Source: Plantago ovata (lineage: Eukaryota > Streptophyta > Magnoliopsida > Lamiales > Plantaginaceae). Taken from it: a stretch of DNA of 64,000 bases. Shown here piece by piece: positions 22,482 to 33,351 of the stretch. A model generated the notes under the pieces. It saw nothing but the letters and a program-made list of their open reading frames with translations, did not search any database and had not been told where the DNA came from. The position numbers and the translations under genes were made by a program. The first letter of the stretch is position 1; the number at the start of each line of letters is the position of its first letter. Location of the stretch: positions 74,262,753 through 74,326,752 of the forward strand of contig CM051456.1 of the NCBI GenBank assembly GCA_028274465.1, given 5' to 3'.

Positions 22482-23052
22482 ACAAGTTAATTATCCAATA
22501 TTGGTGTCCATTAATATGTTCAAGAATGCGTCAGTGGAAACCCAAGTCTTAAGTTTTTTTCAACTTTGAGCCGAAAGACTTTTGATTTGTGCTGATCAAA
22601 TCCACTTTCTGATGTGGTGTCTTGCTCGGTTGACCTTTTGCTGAACATACTTTTCAGTAAGTTCTTTTCTGGCAAGGTTCCTTCTAGCCCTAGCGTTTGA
22701 GTTTTGTCAAACTCTAGGCTTGGTTATGCATCTCTTTGAAGTATCTTTGCTGACTTTGCTTATACTCATGAAAAGTTGACTTGCTTGGTTTTAAACCGAG
22801 TCACTTTTGCGAGAATGCTGACTTTTGTCTCAGCAACGTACGTGATTCAGGGTTTCAGCAAAGGTCTTCTGATTACTTTTATTAATCTTGCCTTTTTGAC
22901 TTAACAAATTTCTTTTCAGCACTTGTTGGCGGAATGCTGACAACATCCTTTTTTCTTAACAGTTTGCTTTTCAGCAACTGTTTACCTTTTAAAGTCTTGT
23001 TACTTTGAGTAGCAACAGCGGGCTTACGGTCGTAGGTAACTTGATTGCATCT
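22482..23052 (-). pseudogene. gag: Copia-A gag C-terminal fragment at contig end
   Basis: Matches 28299-28886 but has many one-base gains and losses, growing denser toward 23052. No usable frame remains. This looks like an unpolished contig end. Confidence 0.75.
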
Positions 23053-23152
23053 NNNNNNNNNNNNNNNNNNNNNNNNNNNNNNNNNNNNNNNNNNNNNNNN
23101 NNNNNNNNNNNNNNNNNNNNNNNNNNNNNNNNNNNNNNNNNNNNNNNNNNNN
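23053..23152. other. Assembly gap (100 N)
   Basis: Exactly 100 N, the usual arbitrary scaffold gap size. The flanks are copies of the same sequence (17300-23052 and 23153-28886), which suggests overlapping contig ends. Confidence 0.98.
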
Positions 23153-23946
23153 TTGTCTTCAACCTTTATCTGAACTAGTAACCACAATCAACAAGTCTGT
23201 TGAAAATGTACTTAGCCCAGCTGAGTTCAGTTTTTATTCTCATGGATATGCATCAGAATGGCCACCTTCTCAAGCCTTACTTTGTCAATTCCTCCAACTT
23301 GGGAGTCTCAGACTTTGATGAGTCGCAGAGCTCTAGACCAGTGAATGGCAGAGATGCTCCTTTTTACGTGCTTTGTCCAAGTGACGGGAGCATCTCGCCT
23401 TTCTTCATTCTTTCATTTCTGACATCACTGTAGAAGGCTTCAATTTCTTCATCAGTGGCAGTGATTTCATCTTCAGTTCCAGTAGTGGAATCTGAAAGCT
23501 GTTTGCTAAAAATCCATTTCAGGATGATTTGCACTCCTTGAACTGAGGTAGAAATCACTTTTTTGTGACCCCTTGTCCGTTCGTAAGGGTTTGGATTTCT
23601 GCATTTTGTAGATTCCATTGTGTCCAGGCTGCTCACTTTCTTAGTGCGAGCAGATGAAGAAAAAGAAGGCCTTTTGATTAATCAAGTTCAACGCCTCTTC
23701 AGTTCTTCGTCCAAATCTTGTTCATAGAAGTACCGAATGTACTTCTTTGGAAATCCGCCCCACTGCATCATCTGCTCACACTTTGCAATGTCGAGATATG
23801 TAGGCGGCATGGGTCTTTCGGTTATACGGTCGTTTTTCAACACAATTTTCACTGTTTGTCGCCGGATTTTCAACAGGAGCAGTGCTTTTTCCAACACTGT
23901 CTGCCTTGATGATTTTAAGGTCTTTAGGTTTGTCTTTGGGAGCCAT
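23153..23946 (-). pseudogene. Copia-A env-like N-terminal fragment, second copy at contig end
   Basis: Collinear with about 17300-18113, with frequent single-base deletions, many in short homopolymers, decreasing away from the gap. The ATG at 23946 is kept. It is probably the same locus as 16445-18113, sequenced less accurately. Confidence 0.75.
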
Positions 23947-24925
23947 CTCTTATATAGTAGGAGGGTTTAAGAAATGTACGAAAAAGGGTTTTTCCTTTTT
24001 GACCAGAGGTACAGTGAATTCAGAGCACATGCTAGAGAATTTCGAGAAAGGAAATGTGAGTTAAAGAATTTTGTCTTCTCTACTCTTCATTTATTAGTGT
24101 CTTTGTTAGTGAGAAGCTCGATGGTTTTGAGTTCTCAGCAAGGTAAACCAGAGATTCATTTTTGGTTAGTGGAGCCTTGCATTAAATGCGTAGTGGACCA
24201 CTAACAAAACCGTCAGAGCATACTTTCTCTTGTATTCAACCGTTGGATCAAAAACTACTTTAAAATCAATGGCCACGATTGTATTTCATGTCATGATTAA
24301 CATCGAGTTTATTTGTGCCAAGATTAGCGTCACAAATTGTTTTTACCTTGATTCACGGATTTGATCTTTTACTCCAACGCTAATTGCTTTCTGAAGTAAA
24401 TAAGAATCTTTCAGCGATTTTTTTCATTCTGACTTTGGCACTTACCTTTTCAAGTAACAAGTCTTGTATTTGCTGAAAATTCCCCCTTAATCAAATATCT
24501 CATATTTCTTTTAGGTAAAAGACATTTTGTGTTCCCGTCTCAGCAAATTCTTTTATATTGAGATATCCTTAGGTAAAATCTGAGAAGTATTTTTGCTCTT
24601 TTCTGAGTTCCCGTCTCAGATCTTTCTTTTGAAACTTGAATACATGTTTCAGTATCTTTGATTGTCTGAATGCCAGTTTGAGCAATCTTCTTTATTTTAC
24701 TGAGTACCCGTCTCAGCAAAGGATCAAGTTTCCTACAAATACCCAGTTTGAAGGAATTACTTGTTGAGTGCCTGTTTCAGCAAACATGTAGTGTACTATC
24801 ATTTCTTTTTAGAAGAAATCAGTGGAAGGGACTTTATAAAGAACACATGTAAGCAAACATTTGGCTTGCTGAATGACTATTTCAGCAATCCACCAAATGC
24901 ATCATTTATTATTGAGGTCGTTCAA
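23947..24925 (-). other. Copia-A pol-env spacer, second copy
   Basis: Collinear with 18114-19093, including the palindrome series. The TATATAAA box is damaged by a one-base loss near 24093. No gene is seen. Confidence 0.75.
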
Positions 24926-26465
24926 TCAATCCAAGGTATACCTTAGCATTGCGAACCTATTATCTGGTAGGGGCTTGGTAAAGATGTCAACAAGTTGATC
25001 ATCAGTACCGACTTTTACAACCTCAATGTATCCTTTTTCCTCATGATCTCTAATGAAATGATGTCTAATATCAATGTGCTTTGTCCTTGAGTGGAACTTA
25101 GGATTTTGCGTGATAGCAATAGCACTTGTATTATCACAAAAGATTGGTGTTTTCTTTGCAGAAATAACATAATCTCTTAATTGTTGCTGAATCCATAGGA
25201 TTTGAGCTGTGCAACAACTAGCCGCAATGTATTCAGATTCAGTGGATGAATTGCAACACAGGTTTGCTTCTTGCTGAACCATGATATTAATCTAGTACCT
25301 AGAAACTGACAAGTTCCAAAAGTACTTTTTCTATCAAGAGTTGATCCTCCATTATCAGCATCAGAATAACCAACCAATTCCAATCCTGAATCTTTTGGAT
25401 ACCATAATCCAACATTGACTGTACCTTTGACATATTTCAGTATCTTAAGGGCCTTTTTGTAGTGTGATTCTCTTGGATCAGATTGAAATCTTGCACACAC
25501 ACAAACAACATACTGAATGTCAGGTCTACTTGCTGTTAAATACAGCAATGAACCGATGAGCTTCCTATACTTGTGTTCATCAACACTCTTATCTTGTTCA
25601 GTATAGCCAAATTTGGTACCAACACTAATAGGGATCTTTTCAGGTTTTTCTTCCTCTTTGATCGTGAACTTTATGAGCATTTCCTTTGCATACTTTGCTT
25701 GATTTATGAATATTCCATCTTTGAGTTGCTTGACTTGCAATCCTAGGAAATAATTCAATTCACCCATCATACTCATTTCAAACTTGTTTTCATGAGTTTG
25801 GCAAAATCATCACAAAGTCGCTTGTCCTTAGATCCAAATATTATGTCATCCACATAAATCTGGACTAAGAGTATTTTACCATCATGGTTCATGGTAAATA
25901 AGGTTTTGTCAACTTCACCTTTCTTGAAACCATTATCCAGCAAGAACTTGGCTAAGGTATCATACCAAGCTCTTGGTGCTTGCTTTAGACCATATACATC
26001 TTTCTCAAGCTTGTATACCATCTTGGTTTCTGAGGGAAGTTCAAAGCCAGGGGGTTGTTCCAAGTAGACTTCTTCAGCAAGTTCACCATTTAGGAATGCA
26101 CTTTTAACATCCATTTGATAAACAATGAAGTCATTGTGAGCAGCAAAGGCCCAGAAAAGCCTAATCGTATCCAATATTGCAACTGGTGCATAAGACTCAT
26201 CATAGTCCAATCCTTCAGTCTGACAGTAACATTGAGCAACTAAACGTGCGTTGTTCCTTGTTACTTCTCCAGACTCACTCAGCTTGTTTCTGAACACCCA
26301 CTTTGTACCAATTGCTTTCTTTCCTTCAGCAATGGGTACAAGTTTCCAGACTTTGTTCCTTTCAAATTGATCCAGTTCTTCTTGCATTGCCTTGATCCAT
26401 TCAGAATGCTTTAAAACTTCTTCTATGGTCTTGGGTTCAATTTCTGAAACAAAGCAAGAGAACAA
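24926..26465 (-). pseudogene. pol: Copia-A RT-RNase H, second copy with indels
   Basis: Frames 25773-26465 (RT, with YVDD), 25177-25776 (RT end and start of RNase H) and 24926-25282 (RNase H) match the intact 19094-20653 ORF almost base for base. They are separated by single-base indels near 25785 and 25250. Treat this as the same gene assembled twice. Confidence 0.8.
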
Positions 26466-26581
26466 AGCTTCTACTTCAATGACGTTTGCTTCTTCAGCAA
26501 GTTCTTGACTAGTAGATACTTTGGATCAAGTCACTTGGCGTTGTCAATATCACCAATCATATCCGTAGAGCATGTGACTCT

Positions 26582-27959
26582 TCAGTATGTACTTAACAGG
26601 TTTTCTGCTCTTTGGATCTGGATAAGTTTGCGTTTCAGCATGTGACTCTTCAGTATGTACTTGCTCAGTACTACTGGTATATTGTTGTGTCTCTTCTGAA
26701 TTGGTTCATCAGCAACTGCTTGTTCAGCATTGCTGGTTTGAGGTAACTCGTCAGCAGGCACATGAAGTTGCATAGTTTCAACAACATCCGGAGCAACCGC
26801 GTCGTTTGCTGGAAATTCTTTATCATGAACTATATTTATCTTGTCATGACTTGGGGGAGGAGAGTCATTGTCAGAATCATCATTTAGTTCAATTGATTTG
26901 ATATTTCTAGCATCAGATTCAGTTCTTTGCTCGTGTATGAGTAACTTTTTCATACAATCTGATATTTCTTCTTCAGCAGGAACTCCTTGGGACTTTCATA
27001 GAATACAACATGCACTGATTATTCGATCTTTTGTGCCTTTTTATTGTAATCTCTATAAGCTTTACTATGCAAGGAGTAACCAAACAATATCGCTTCGTCT
27101 GCCTTTGGTTGAAATGTTCTTAAGTATTCTCTATCATTGTTAAGAACAAAGCATTTGCAACCAAATACTCTTAGATGAGTGATGTTAGGAGGTCTTCCAA
27201 CAAATAACTCATAGGGAGTTTTGTTGTATTCCTTAGTTATCAAACATCTATTTTGAGTATAGCAGGCGGTATTAATCGCTTCAACCCAATAAGCTTCACT
27301 TATTTCAGTGTCAGCAAGCATCGTTCTAGCTGCTTCCTTAAGGGTACGATTCTTCCTTTCAGCAACACCATTTGTTGAGGTGTCCTTACTGAGGATAACT
27401 GATGTTGTATGCCTTTTGAAATGCAAAACTCAGTTATGTACTGGTTTACAAACTCAGTTCCATGGTCTTTTCTTATGACTTTTACCTTGTCATTTTTCAT
27501 GACTTCAAGCTTATTCATCAAGTTAGGTATTTCAGTCCTTGTTTCAGACTTGTGCTTGATAAATACTACCCAAGTGAATCTTGAATAGTCATCTACCACC
27601 ACCAGACCATACTTCTTACCAGCATAGCTTGTTGAAGAAGATTCAAACAAGTCCATATGCAAGAGTTGTAAAGGTTTTGTAGTTGACGGTACTGCCTTGT
27701 TCTTGAAAGAAGATTTGGTTTGCTTTCCTTGCTGACATGCATTGCAAACACCATCCTTCTTAAAAGTAACCTTAGATAATCCAACTACAAGTGCCTTTTT
27801 AGACAGATTATTCAGCGTCTTGAAGTTTAGGTGACTTGTTCGTTTATGCCATAACCATGCTTTTTCAGCAAGGCAATCATGGTCTGAGACAAGGCATTTT
27901 TCAACAATTACTGAAGACCAATCTACAGTATACAAACCTCCAGATCTTCTAGCAACCAT
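26582..27959 (-). pseudogene. pol: Copia-A integrase and linker, second copy
   Basis: Frame 27300-27959 keeps the zinc-binding pre-integrase region (WLWHKRTSHLNFKTL; CNACQQGK) and the first two catalytic Asp residues. A one-base loss in an A run near 27371 shifts the frame just before the catalytic Glu, which is read in 27019-27426. The acidic linker is 26582-26953. The left-contig copy is intact at this site and broken elsewhere. Confidence 0.8.
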
Positions 27960-27965
27960 AATAAC

Positions 27966-28298
27966 CTATTTTGTCTCAAAGTCTATAAGTTTACATTCAT
28001 CACTTTTGATTTTGATGAAGTAACCTTTGTCAGCGAATTGACTCATGCAGAAAAGGTTAAACTTAAGATTTTTGACATAAAGAACTCCCGAAATGGTAAT
28101 GCATCCTAACTTCACGTCACCATAACCTTTTGTAGAACCAAAGCCTCCACCAGCAAACCTTATTGTTGGACCTTTAGACCACCGTATATAGTTTATAAGG
28201 TTATTCTTGTTGCCCGTCATGTACTTTCCACAACCACTGGCAAAGTGCCAGATTGCATTGTTTGTCTCCGTGGGTGAAGTCTGCACAATCAAGAGCAA
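27966..28298 (-). pseudogene. pol: Copia-A protease lacking catalytic Asp
   Basis: Contains IWHFASGCGKYMTGNKNNL, where Copia elements have D-S-G, then the downstream conserved block to KGYFIKIK. Asp-to-Ala at the active site is shared with the other copy, so it was present in the element itself. Confidence 0.75.
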
Positions 28299-28427
28299 AC
28301 AAGTTAATTATCCAATATTGGATGTCCATTAATATGTTCAAGAATGCGTTCAGTGGAAACCCAAGTCTTAAGTTTTTTTCAACTTTGAGCCGAAAGACTT
28401 TTGATTTGTGCTGATCAAATCCACTTT

Positions 28428-30692
28428 CTAATGTGGTGTCTTGCTCGGTTGACCTTTTTGCTGAACATACTTTTTAGTAAGTTCATTTCTGGCAAGGTTC
28501 CTTCTAGCCCTAGCGTTTTGAGTTTTGTCAGAACTCTTAGGCTTGGTTTTATTCATCTCTTTGAAGTATCTTTGCTGACTTTGCTTATACTCACGAAAAA
28601 GTTGACTTTGCTTGGTTTTGAAACCGAGTCCACTTTTCGGAGAATGCTGAGCTTTTGTCTCAGCAACCTTACTTGATTCAGGTTTGTCAGCAAAGGTCTT
28701 CTGATTACTTTTATTAATCTTGCCTTTTGACTTAACAAATTTCTTTTCAGCAACTTGTTTGGCGGAATAAGTTACAACATCCTTTTTCTTAACAGTTTGC
28801 TTTTCAGCAACCTGTTTACCTTTTAAAGTATTGTTACTTTGAGTAGCAACAGCGGGCTTTACGGTCGTAGGTACTTGATTGCATCTTTCAGCAACCTTAG
28901 ATTGACCAATCTGATAGAGTTCTGGTTGACAACTATCAGTTGCGCGTACAAAGGTAAGTGGTGATTTGTCTTTACTCAAGATTATTACGTCATCACCTTC
29001 ATACGTTGCACCTAAACCTTCTTTCTGAGATGGATCTCTCAGATAAGAGTTTAGTTCAGTCAGCGTATTACTTGCATCAGCATAAGATTTGAAATTGATT
29101 TTCATCTTTTTCATTTCTTGTATTTCAGCAAGTAACTTTAGAATTGAGGACTGGTACTCTTCCAATTCTATTGCCATTTGAGAATTCTTCTCTGTAGCTT
29201 CAGTAATCAACTTCTTGAGATGCAATATTTCAGCATCCTTCTTTTCTGAATCTTCTTTCAGCAAGACGTACTTTTCAGTAGTTTGCTTGGTCAGAGTTTT
29301 AGCATTCTGTAGTTTCTCCTGCTGTTTGCTCAGAGTTTTCTCAAATCTTTCGATTTCTCCTTGAATTCTATCAAGGTCAATATCATCTTCACTTTCTGAG
29401 TCAGAGTCAGAGGTAGGACTGTTTACCTGACCGGCCATAAGGCAAAATTCGTAGTTTGACACATCTCGATATGCTTCCATTGCTATTCCACAAACTTCCT
29501 TGCCAATCTCTACGTCAAGAGTGACTTCTTCTTCTTCAGTGTCTGAGCTTTCTAGCTCACTGTCTTCAGAGCTAGTATCCATGCACAACGCATCGATTTT
29601 TGCTTGAAGCTTCTTCTTTTCTTCAGCAATAAAAGCCCTTTTGAACTTCTTCTTCTTTTCAGCAGATTTACCTTTCAGCAAAGGACAATTTGCTTTGAAG
29701 TGTCCAGGATTTTTGCAGTAAAACCAGAGATCATTGCCAACTGCTGGTTCTTCAGAGGAATTTGCTTGCTGAGCCTACTTGTTCAGCGAGCTAGCCTCAT
29801 TCTTGTATTTATGGTAGTTGTTAGCAAGATGCTTTTTCAGCTTCTCTTTTGCTTTTCGCCTTTCAAGTTCCTTACTAATGAATTTCTTCAGGTTTTTAAC
29901 AACTAAAGCATTTTCATCAGCAGGCTCTTTATCATTCTTCTTTTCAGAAGATGACGGCTTTGCAGCAAGAGCACTGTTTTGCGATTTTTCAGCAAACACA
30001 TTTTCTCTTTGCTTTGTCTCGTAGTTGACAGTATCAAGATGAGAGAACAACTATGTAGGTGTGATGTTTGGCATTCCTTGATTACAGTAGAAATTCTGAG
30101 TATGGATCCATTCTTGGTTCAGACTTCTAATAATGGTTTTCACCTTCTCAGAATCTGAGTAAAGATTTCCAACTCCTAAGGCAGCCATCTCACTTACTAG
30201 AGTTGTGAATCTGAAATCCAAGTCTTCCAGTGACTCATTTGTACCTTGTTTAAAGTTCTGGAACTTTAACTTCAGCACTTCGAGTTTGTTTTCCTTGGTT
30301 TTGTCAGATCCAGCGCAAAGATCTTGAACCATTTTCCAAGCTTCCTTAGCTGTTTTGGCACCCCACAGTTTGCACTGTATAGTATCCGGAGTTGATCGAA
30401 TGATGATGTTTCTTGCTTGGCCATCAAGACGGAATGTTTTGGCTTCGTCGAAAGTCCATTCCTCTCTTGGTTTTGGAATGGCGGTGTCAACCGGTTCTCC
30501 TAAGATAGTTTCCTTACCAGCGGTATCCGTGGTTTTGTGAGGAAAGCTTCTCTCAAGTTTAGTGATCTTGATAGGTCCATCATTTAATACAATGACCATT
30601 TCATCACTAATGGCCTGAAGATGTAGCATCATGTTGTTTCGCCATTTTTCATAGTTTTCCAGCTTCAGCAAGGGAGAGTCTCCTAAAGACAT
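28428..30692 (-). pseudogene. gag: Copia-A gag, with stop codons
   Basis: Starts at ATG 30692 (MSLGDSPLLKLENYEKW), about 100 bases after the PBS, as in Copia-C and Copia-D. The frame is cut by TAG near 30052, where Copia-D has GAG, and by TAG near 29775. The frame then runs openly to 28428. The order is a gag domain (LEVLKLKFQNFKQG region), a Lys-rich segment, a zinc knuckle, an acidic Ser/Asp stretch, and a long coiled coil (EIERFEKTLSKQQEKLQNA). The zinc knuckle reads WFYCKNPGHFKANC: its first Cys is Trp, while Copia-C has Cys. The product would not make functional capsids. Confidence 0.85.
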
Positions 30693-30790
30693 CCTGTCAG
30701 CAAAACACTACCAAACTGATCAAGTGAGACTGATTTACGGAAAGCACCTAAGGGGATCTAGGTTCAGTGCTGAAGGTTAAAGAACCTCCA

Positions 30791-30802
30791 ACTCTGATAC
30801 CA
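30791..30802 (-). other. Copia-A primer-binding site (tRNA-iMet)
   Basis: TGGTATCAGAGT on the minus strand, 2 bases after the LTR. This is the initiator tRNA-Met complement with one change at the twelfth base. Confidence 0.9.
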
Positions 30803-30804
30803 CA

Positions 30805-32283
30805 TGTTGGTCCCTTTAAACAACAAGAAAAGACTAGAGGGGGGGGGGGGTGAATAGTCTTTTCAAACTTTCGTCGTTTAAAAACTTTCTCAGCAAGAGC
30901 TTATTACATTTCAGTAATGAGTTTGTTGATACTTAACTTTCTCAGCAAGCACTAGTTACTTTTGAGTAACGAGTTTTACTGGTACTTTAAAAACAGAGTG
31001 CGAAAGTCTTTCTACAATAAGTGCTTTTCAGTAAGTGCTAGTTTCAGCAAGTGAGAAGAGTGACAGTGTACAGAAAGATAAGCTTGCTGAAAACTAAATG
31101 CAGTAAAGTAAGTCACACAAACACTTTTATAGTGGTATCTGAGAGTGGCGTAATCTCTTAACTAATCCACTTTGTCCTTTCTAGGACTGAATTCACTAAG
31201 ATAAGGTTGAGGTTCCTTACAACACCTATCTAGAATGATTCTTCAGAAACCAAAGCACACTTGCTTCGTTTCCAACCTAACTAGAGAACGAAACCTTTTT
31301 ATCCACCAAACTTGGGACTTATAATCAGCAACACTATGCTTGATTGATTCCCCCTGCAATTCACGCCTGAAAAAGGGTGTTTATCAGTTAGAGAGGTTTG
31401 GGATGAGATGACTTGAGTATAACTTATTCAGCTATAGCAAGTAATCTAAGAAACAAAACTTGGAATAGTTGCAGTAAACAAGTTAAGTTGTTTCTGGTGT
31501 CAAGACTTGTTCTTGTTCGAAAGAAAGAACACTTAGCTTTTATTTCAAGCTTTAAGTCTTGCAACGGATCAATAGGCAGTAAAGAGTGAGGAAGATGAGT
31601 GTTTAAGCACAAGTGAGAGTTTGATCACGTTGTTGACACACTTCAACTCTTTGTCGGATGACCTCTATTTATAGTGAATCAAGGGAGTCGTTTGAATTTT
31701 AAATTCTAAGGCTTTGTTCCTTAGGATGTCACTATCTTGCTTTTGTACTTTCAACAGCGTCCTTCATTTGTCTTCTAGTCTTCATGTTCTTCGTATGCTT
31801 ACTTTTGCATTTAATGTTCATTTGAATCAAATTCAAATGTGAACGTTGGAGCGCAAATGCAAGTACTTTCAGCAAGGAGGTCACATATGTATTTCAGCAA
31901 GTGGTCAGTCTCAGTTTCAGCAAGCACAACCTACTCTGTCATATATATTTTCACTTATGCAAGCTGTTGCTGAAATTTCCACTTTCTGAGCAACATGTTC
32001 CTTTGTAGATACCATCTTCAGAAATCTTCTTAAGTCTTCAGTCTTCGAATTCTCTAAGTTTCTGAACGGTTCTAGTGCTTCAATAGTTCATTTGTAAAAA
32101 CGAAGTACATCATCAGCAAACTAAAGCACCTAACTAGTACCTACACTAAGTCTTCAGCAAACGTTCCTCTTTTACAATGTCCTTAAAATTCTAAACTCCT
32201 ATGGACCTTAAGAGTACTAGTTACTGGACTTTCCTTAATTTAGCATGGTTAATTGCTCATCAAAATTTACAAGTTTCCTAACA
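30805..32283 (-). repeat. Copia-A 5' LTR
   Basis: 1479 bases, TGTTAGGAAACTTG (from 32283) to GGGACCAACA (30805). A TATAAATA box lies at 31666-31673 on the minus strand. Two 52-53-base tandem units lie at 30883-30934 and 30935-30987, and a run of about ten C (G on the plus strand) lies near 30839-30850. Confidence 0.92.
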
Positions 32284-33351
32284 GGGCTAAAACAACCCAT
32301 AAGGTGTTACAAGCAGGATTTTTCTGGCCATCCTTGCACTGAGATGCGAGGGAATTGTGAAGAATTGTGACCCATGTCAACGAGGGGGCAATATCGGCAA
32401 GAAGGAAGAAATGCACCAGCAGGGAAATCTAGTGGTAGAACCTTTTGATGTATGGGGAATTGATTTCATGGGACCATTCCCATCAAGCTCGGGATATGAG
32501 TACATTCTAGTCGCGGTGGACTACGTAACTAAGTGGGTGGAGGCAATCCCCACTAGGAAGAATGATGCTTCGGTAGTCTTGAAATTCTTGAAGGATGTGA
32601 TTTTCACCCGGTTTGGAGTTCCTAGAACAATTATCAGTGATGGAGGTTCTCACTTCGTCAACCGCTCCTTTGCCTCACTTATGAAGAAATACAGCGTTAC
32701 CCATAATGTTGCTACACCATATCATCCACAGACTTCTGGCAAGTAAAGGTTAGCAACCGTCAAATTAAAAAGATCCTTGAGCGTGTGGTGAAGCCTAGCA
32801 GGAAAGATTGGGCTGGAAAACTGAATGATGCGCTTTGGGCGTATAGAACCAGCTACAAAACAGTAATCGGCACCACTCCGTACAGACTAGTGTTTGGGAA
32901 AGCATGCCACCTTCCGGTTGAGCTGGAACACCGAGCTTATTGGGTAATAAAGGAGCTAAACCTTGATATGGGAAAAGCTGGGGAAGAAAGGTTAATGCAA
33001 CTCGACGAGCTTGATGAACTACGCCTCGGTGCCTATGAGAACTCCAAGCTTTACAAGGAACGCACCAAAAAGTATCACGACCATGGAATTGTGCGGAAAG
33101 AGTTGATCCCTGGTCAGAAAGCCTTAGTGTTCAACTCCAGACTTCGCTTATTTCCAGGGAAGATCCGTACTCGATGGGATGGACCATACGAGATTGTCCA
33201 AGTTGCTCCCCATGGAGTTGTAGAACTCTTGGACCCGAAGACTGGCGACACCTTCAAAGGGAATGGGCAACGTGTGAAACCATACTTTGAGCTTCCAAGT
33301 GATCAAGTGGAGGTTCATCATCTCGACCTCACCACTCCCACCTTCACATGA
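32284..33351 (+). pseudogene. pol: G3 integrase, disrupted
   Basis: The CX2C half of the zinc-binding site is visible (NCDPCQRGG); the HH half is disrupted by frameshift next to the Copia-A insertion. The core has [10 protein letters not shown] and IISDGGSHF with two catalytic Asp residues. At 32740-32745 one base is missing, so the frame passes from 32357-32746 to 32785-33351. At the position of the third catalytic residue the sequence reads NRQIKKIL, where related elements have Glu, so the active site is lost as well. The C-terminal part ([18 protein letters not shown]) is the usual integrase tail without a chromodomain. Confidence 0.85.

Larger units (their letters stand above)
8176..32283 (-). 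mobile_element. Copia-A: SIRE-like Ty1/copia element, interrupted by G1, G2 and a gap
   Basis: On the minus strand the order is 5' LTR (30805-32283), tRNA-iMet PBS, gag (28428-30692), protease, integrase, RT-RNase H, a spacer with palindromes, and an env-like gene that continues through G2 and is finally cut by G1. The 3' end lies beyond the window. The stretch 17300-23052 is repeated as 23153-28886 on either side of a 100-N gap and is probably one sequence assembled twice. Gag has in-frame stops, and protease lacks its catalytic Asp. The element entered the integrase region of G3; its right flank begins GGGCT at 32284. Confidence 0.85.

Noticed and set aside
22882-23187. ORF spanning the N gap
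   Set aside because: It is an artefact of translating through undefined bases, joining gag and env-like sequence.
16445-32283. Two tandem Copia elements in the same orientation
   Set aside because: The repeat is centred on a 100-N gap with rising errors on both sides, and only one LTR and one gag start are present. One element with an unmerged overlap is simpler.
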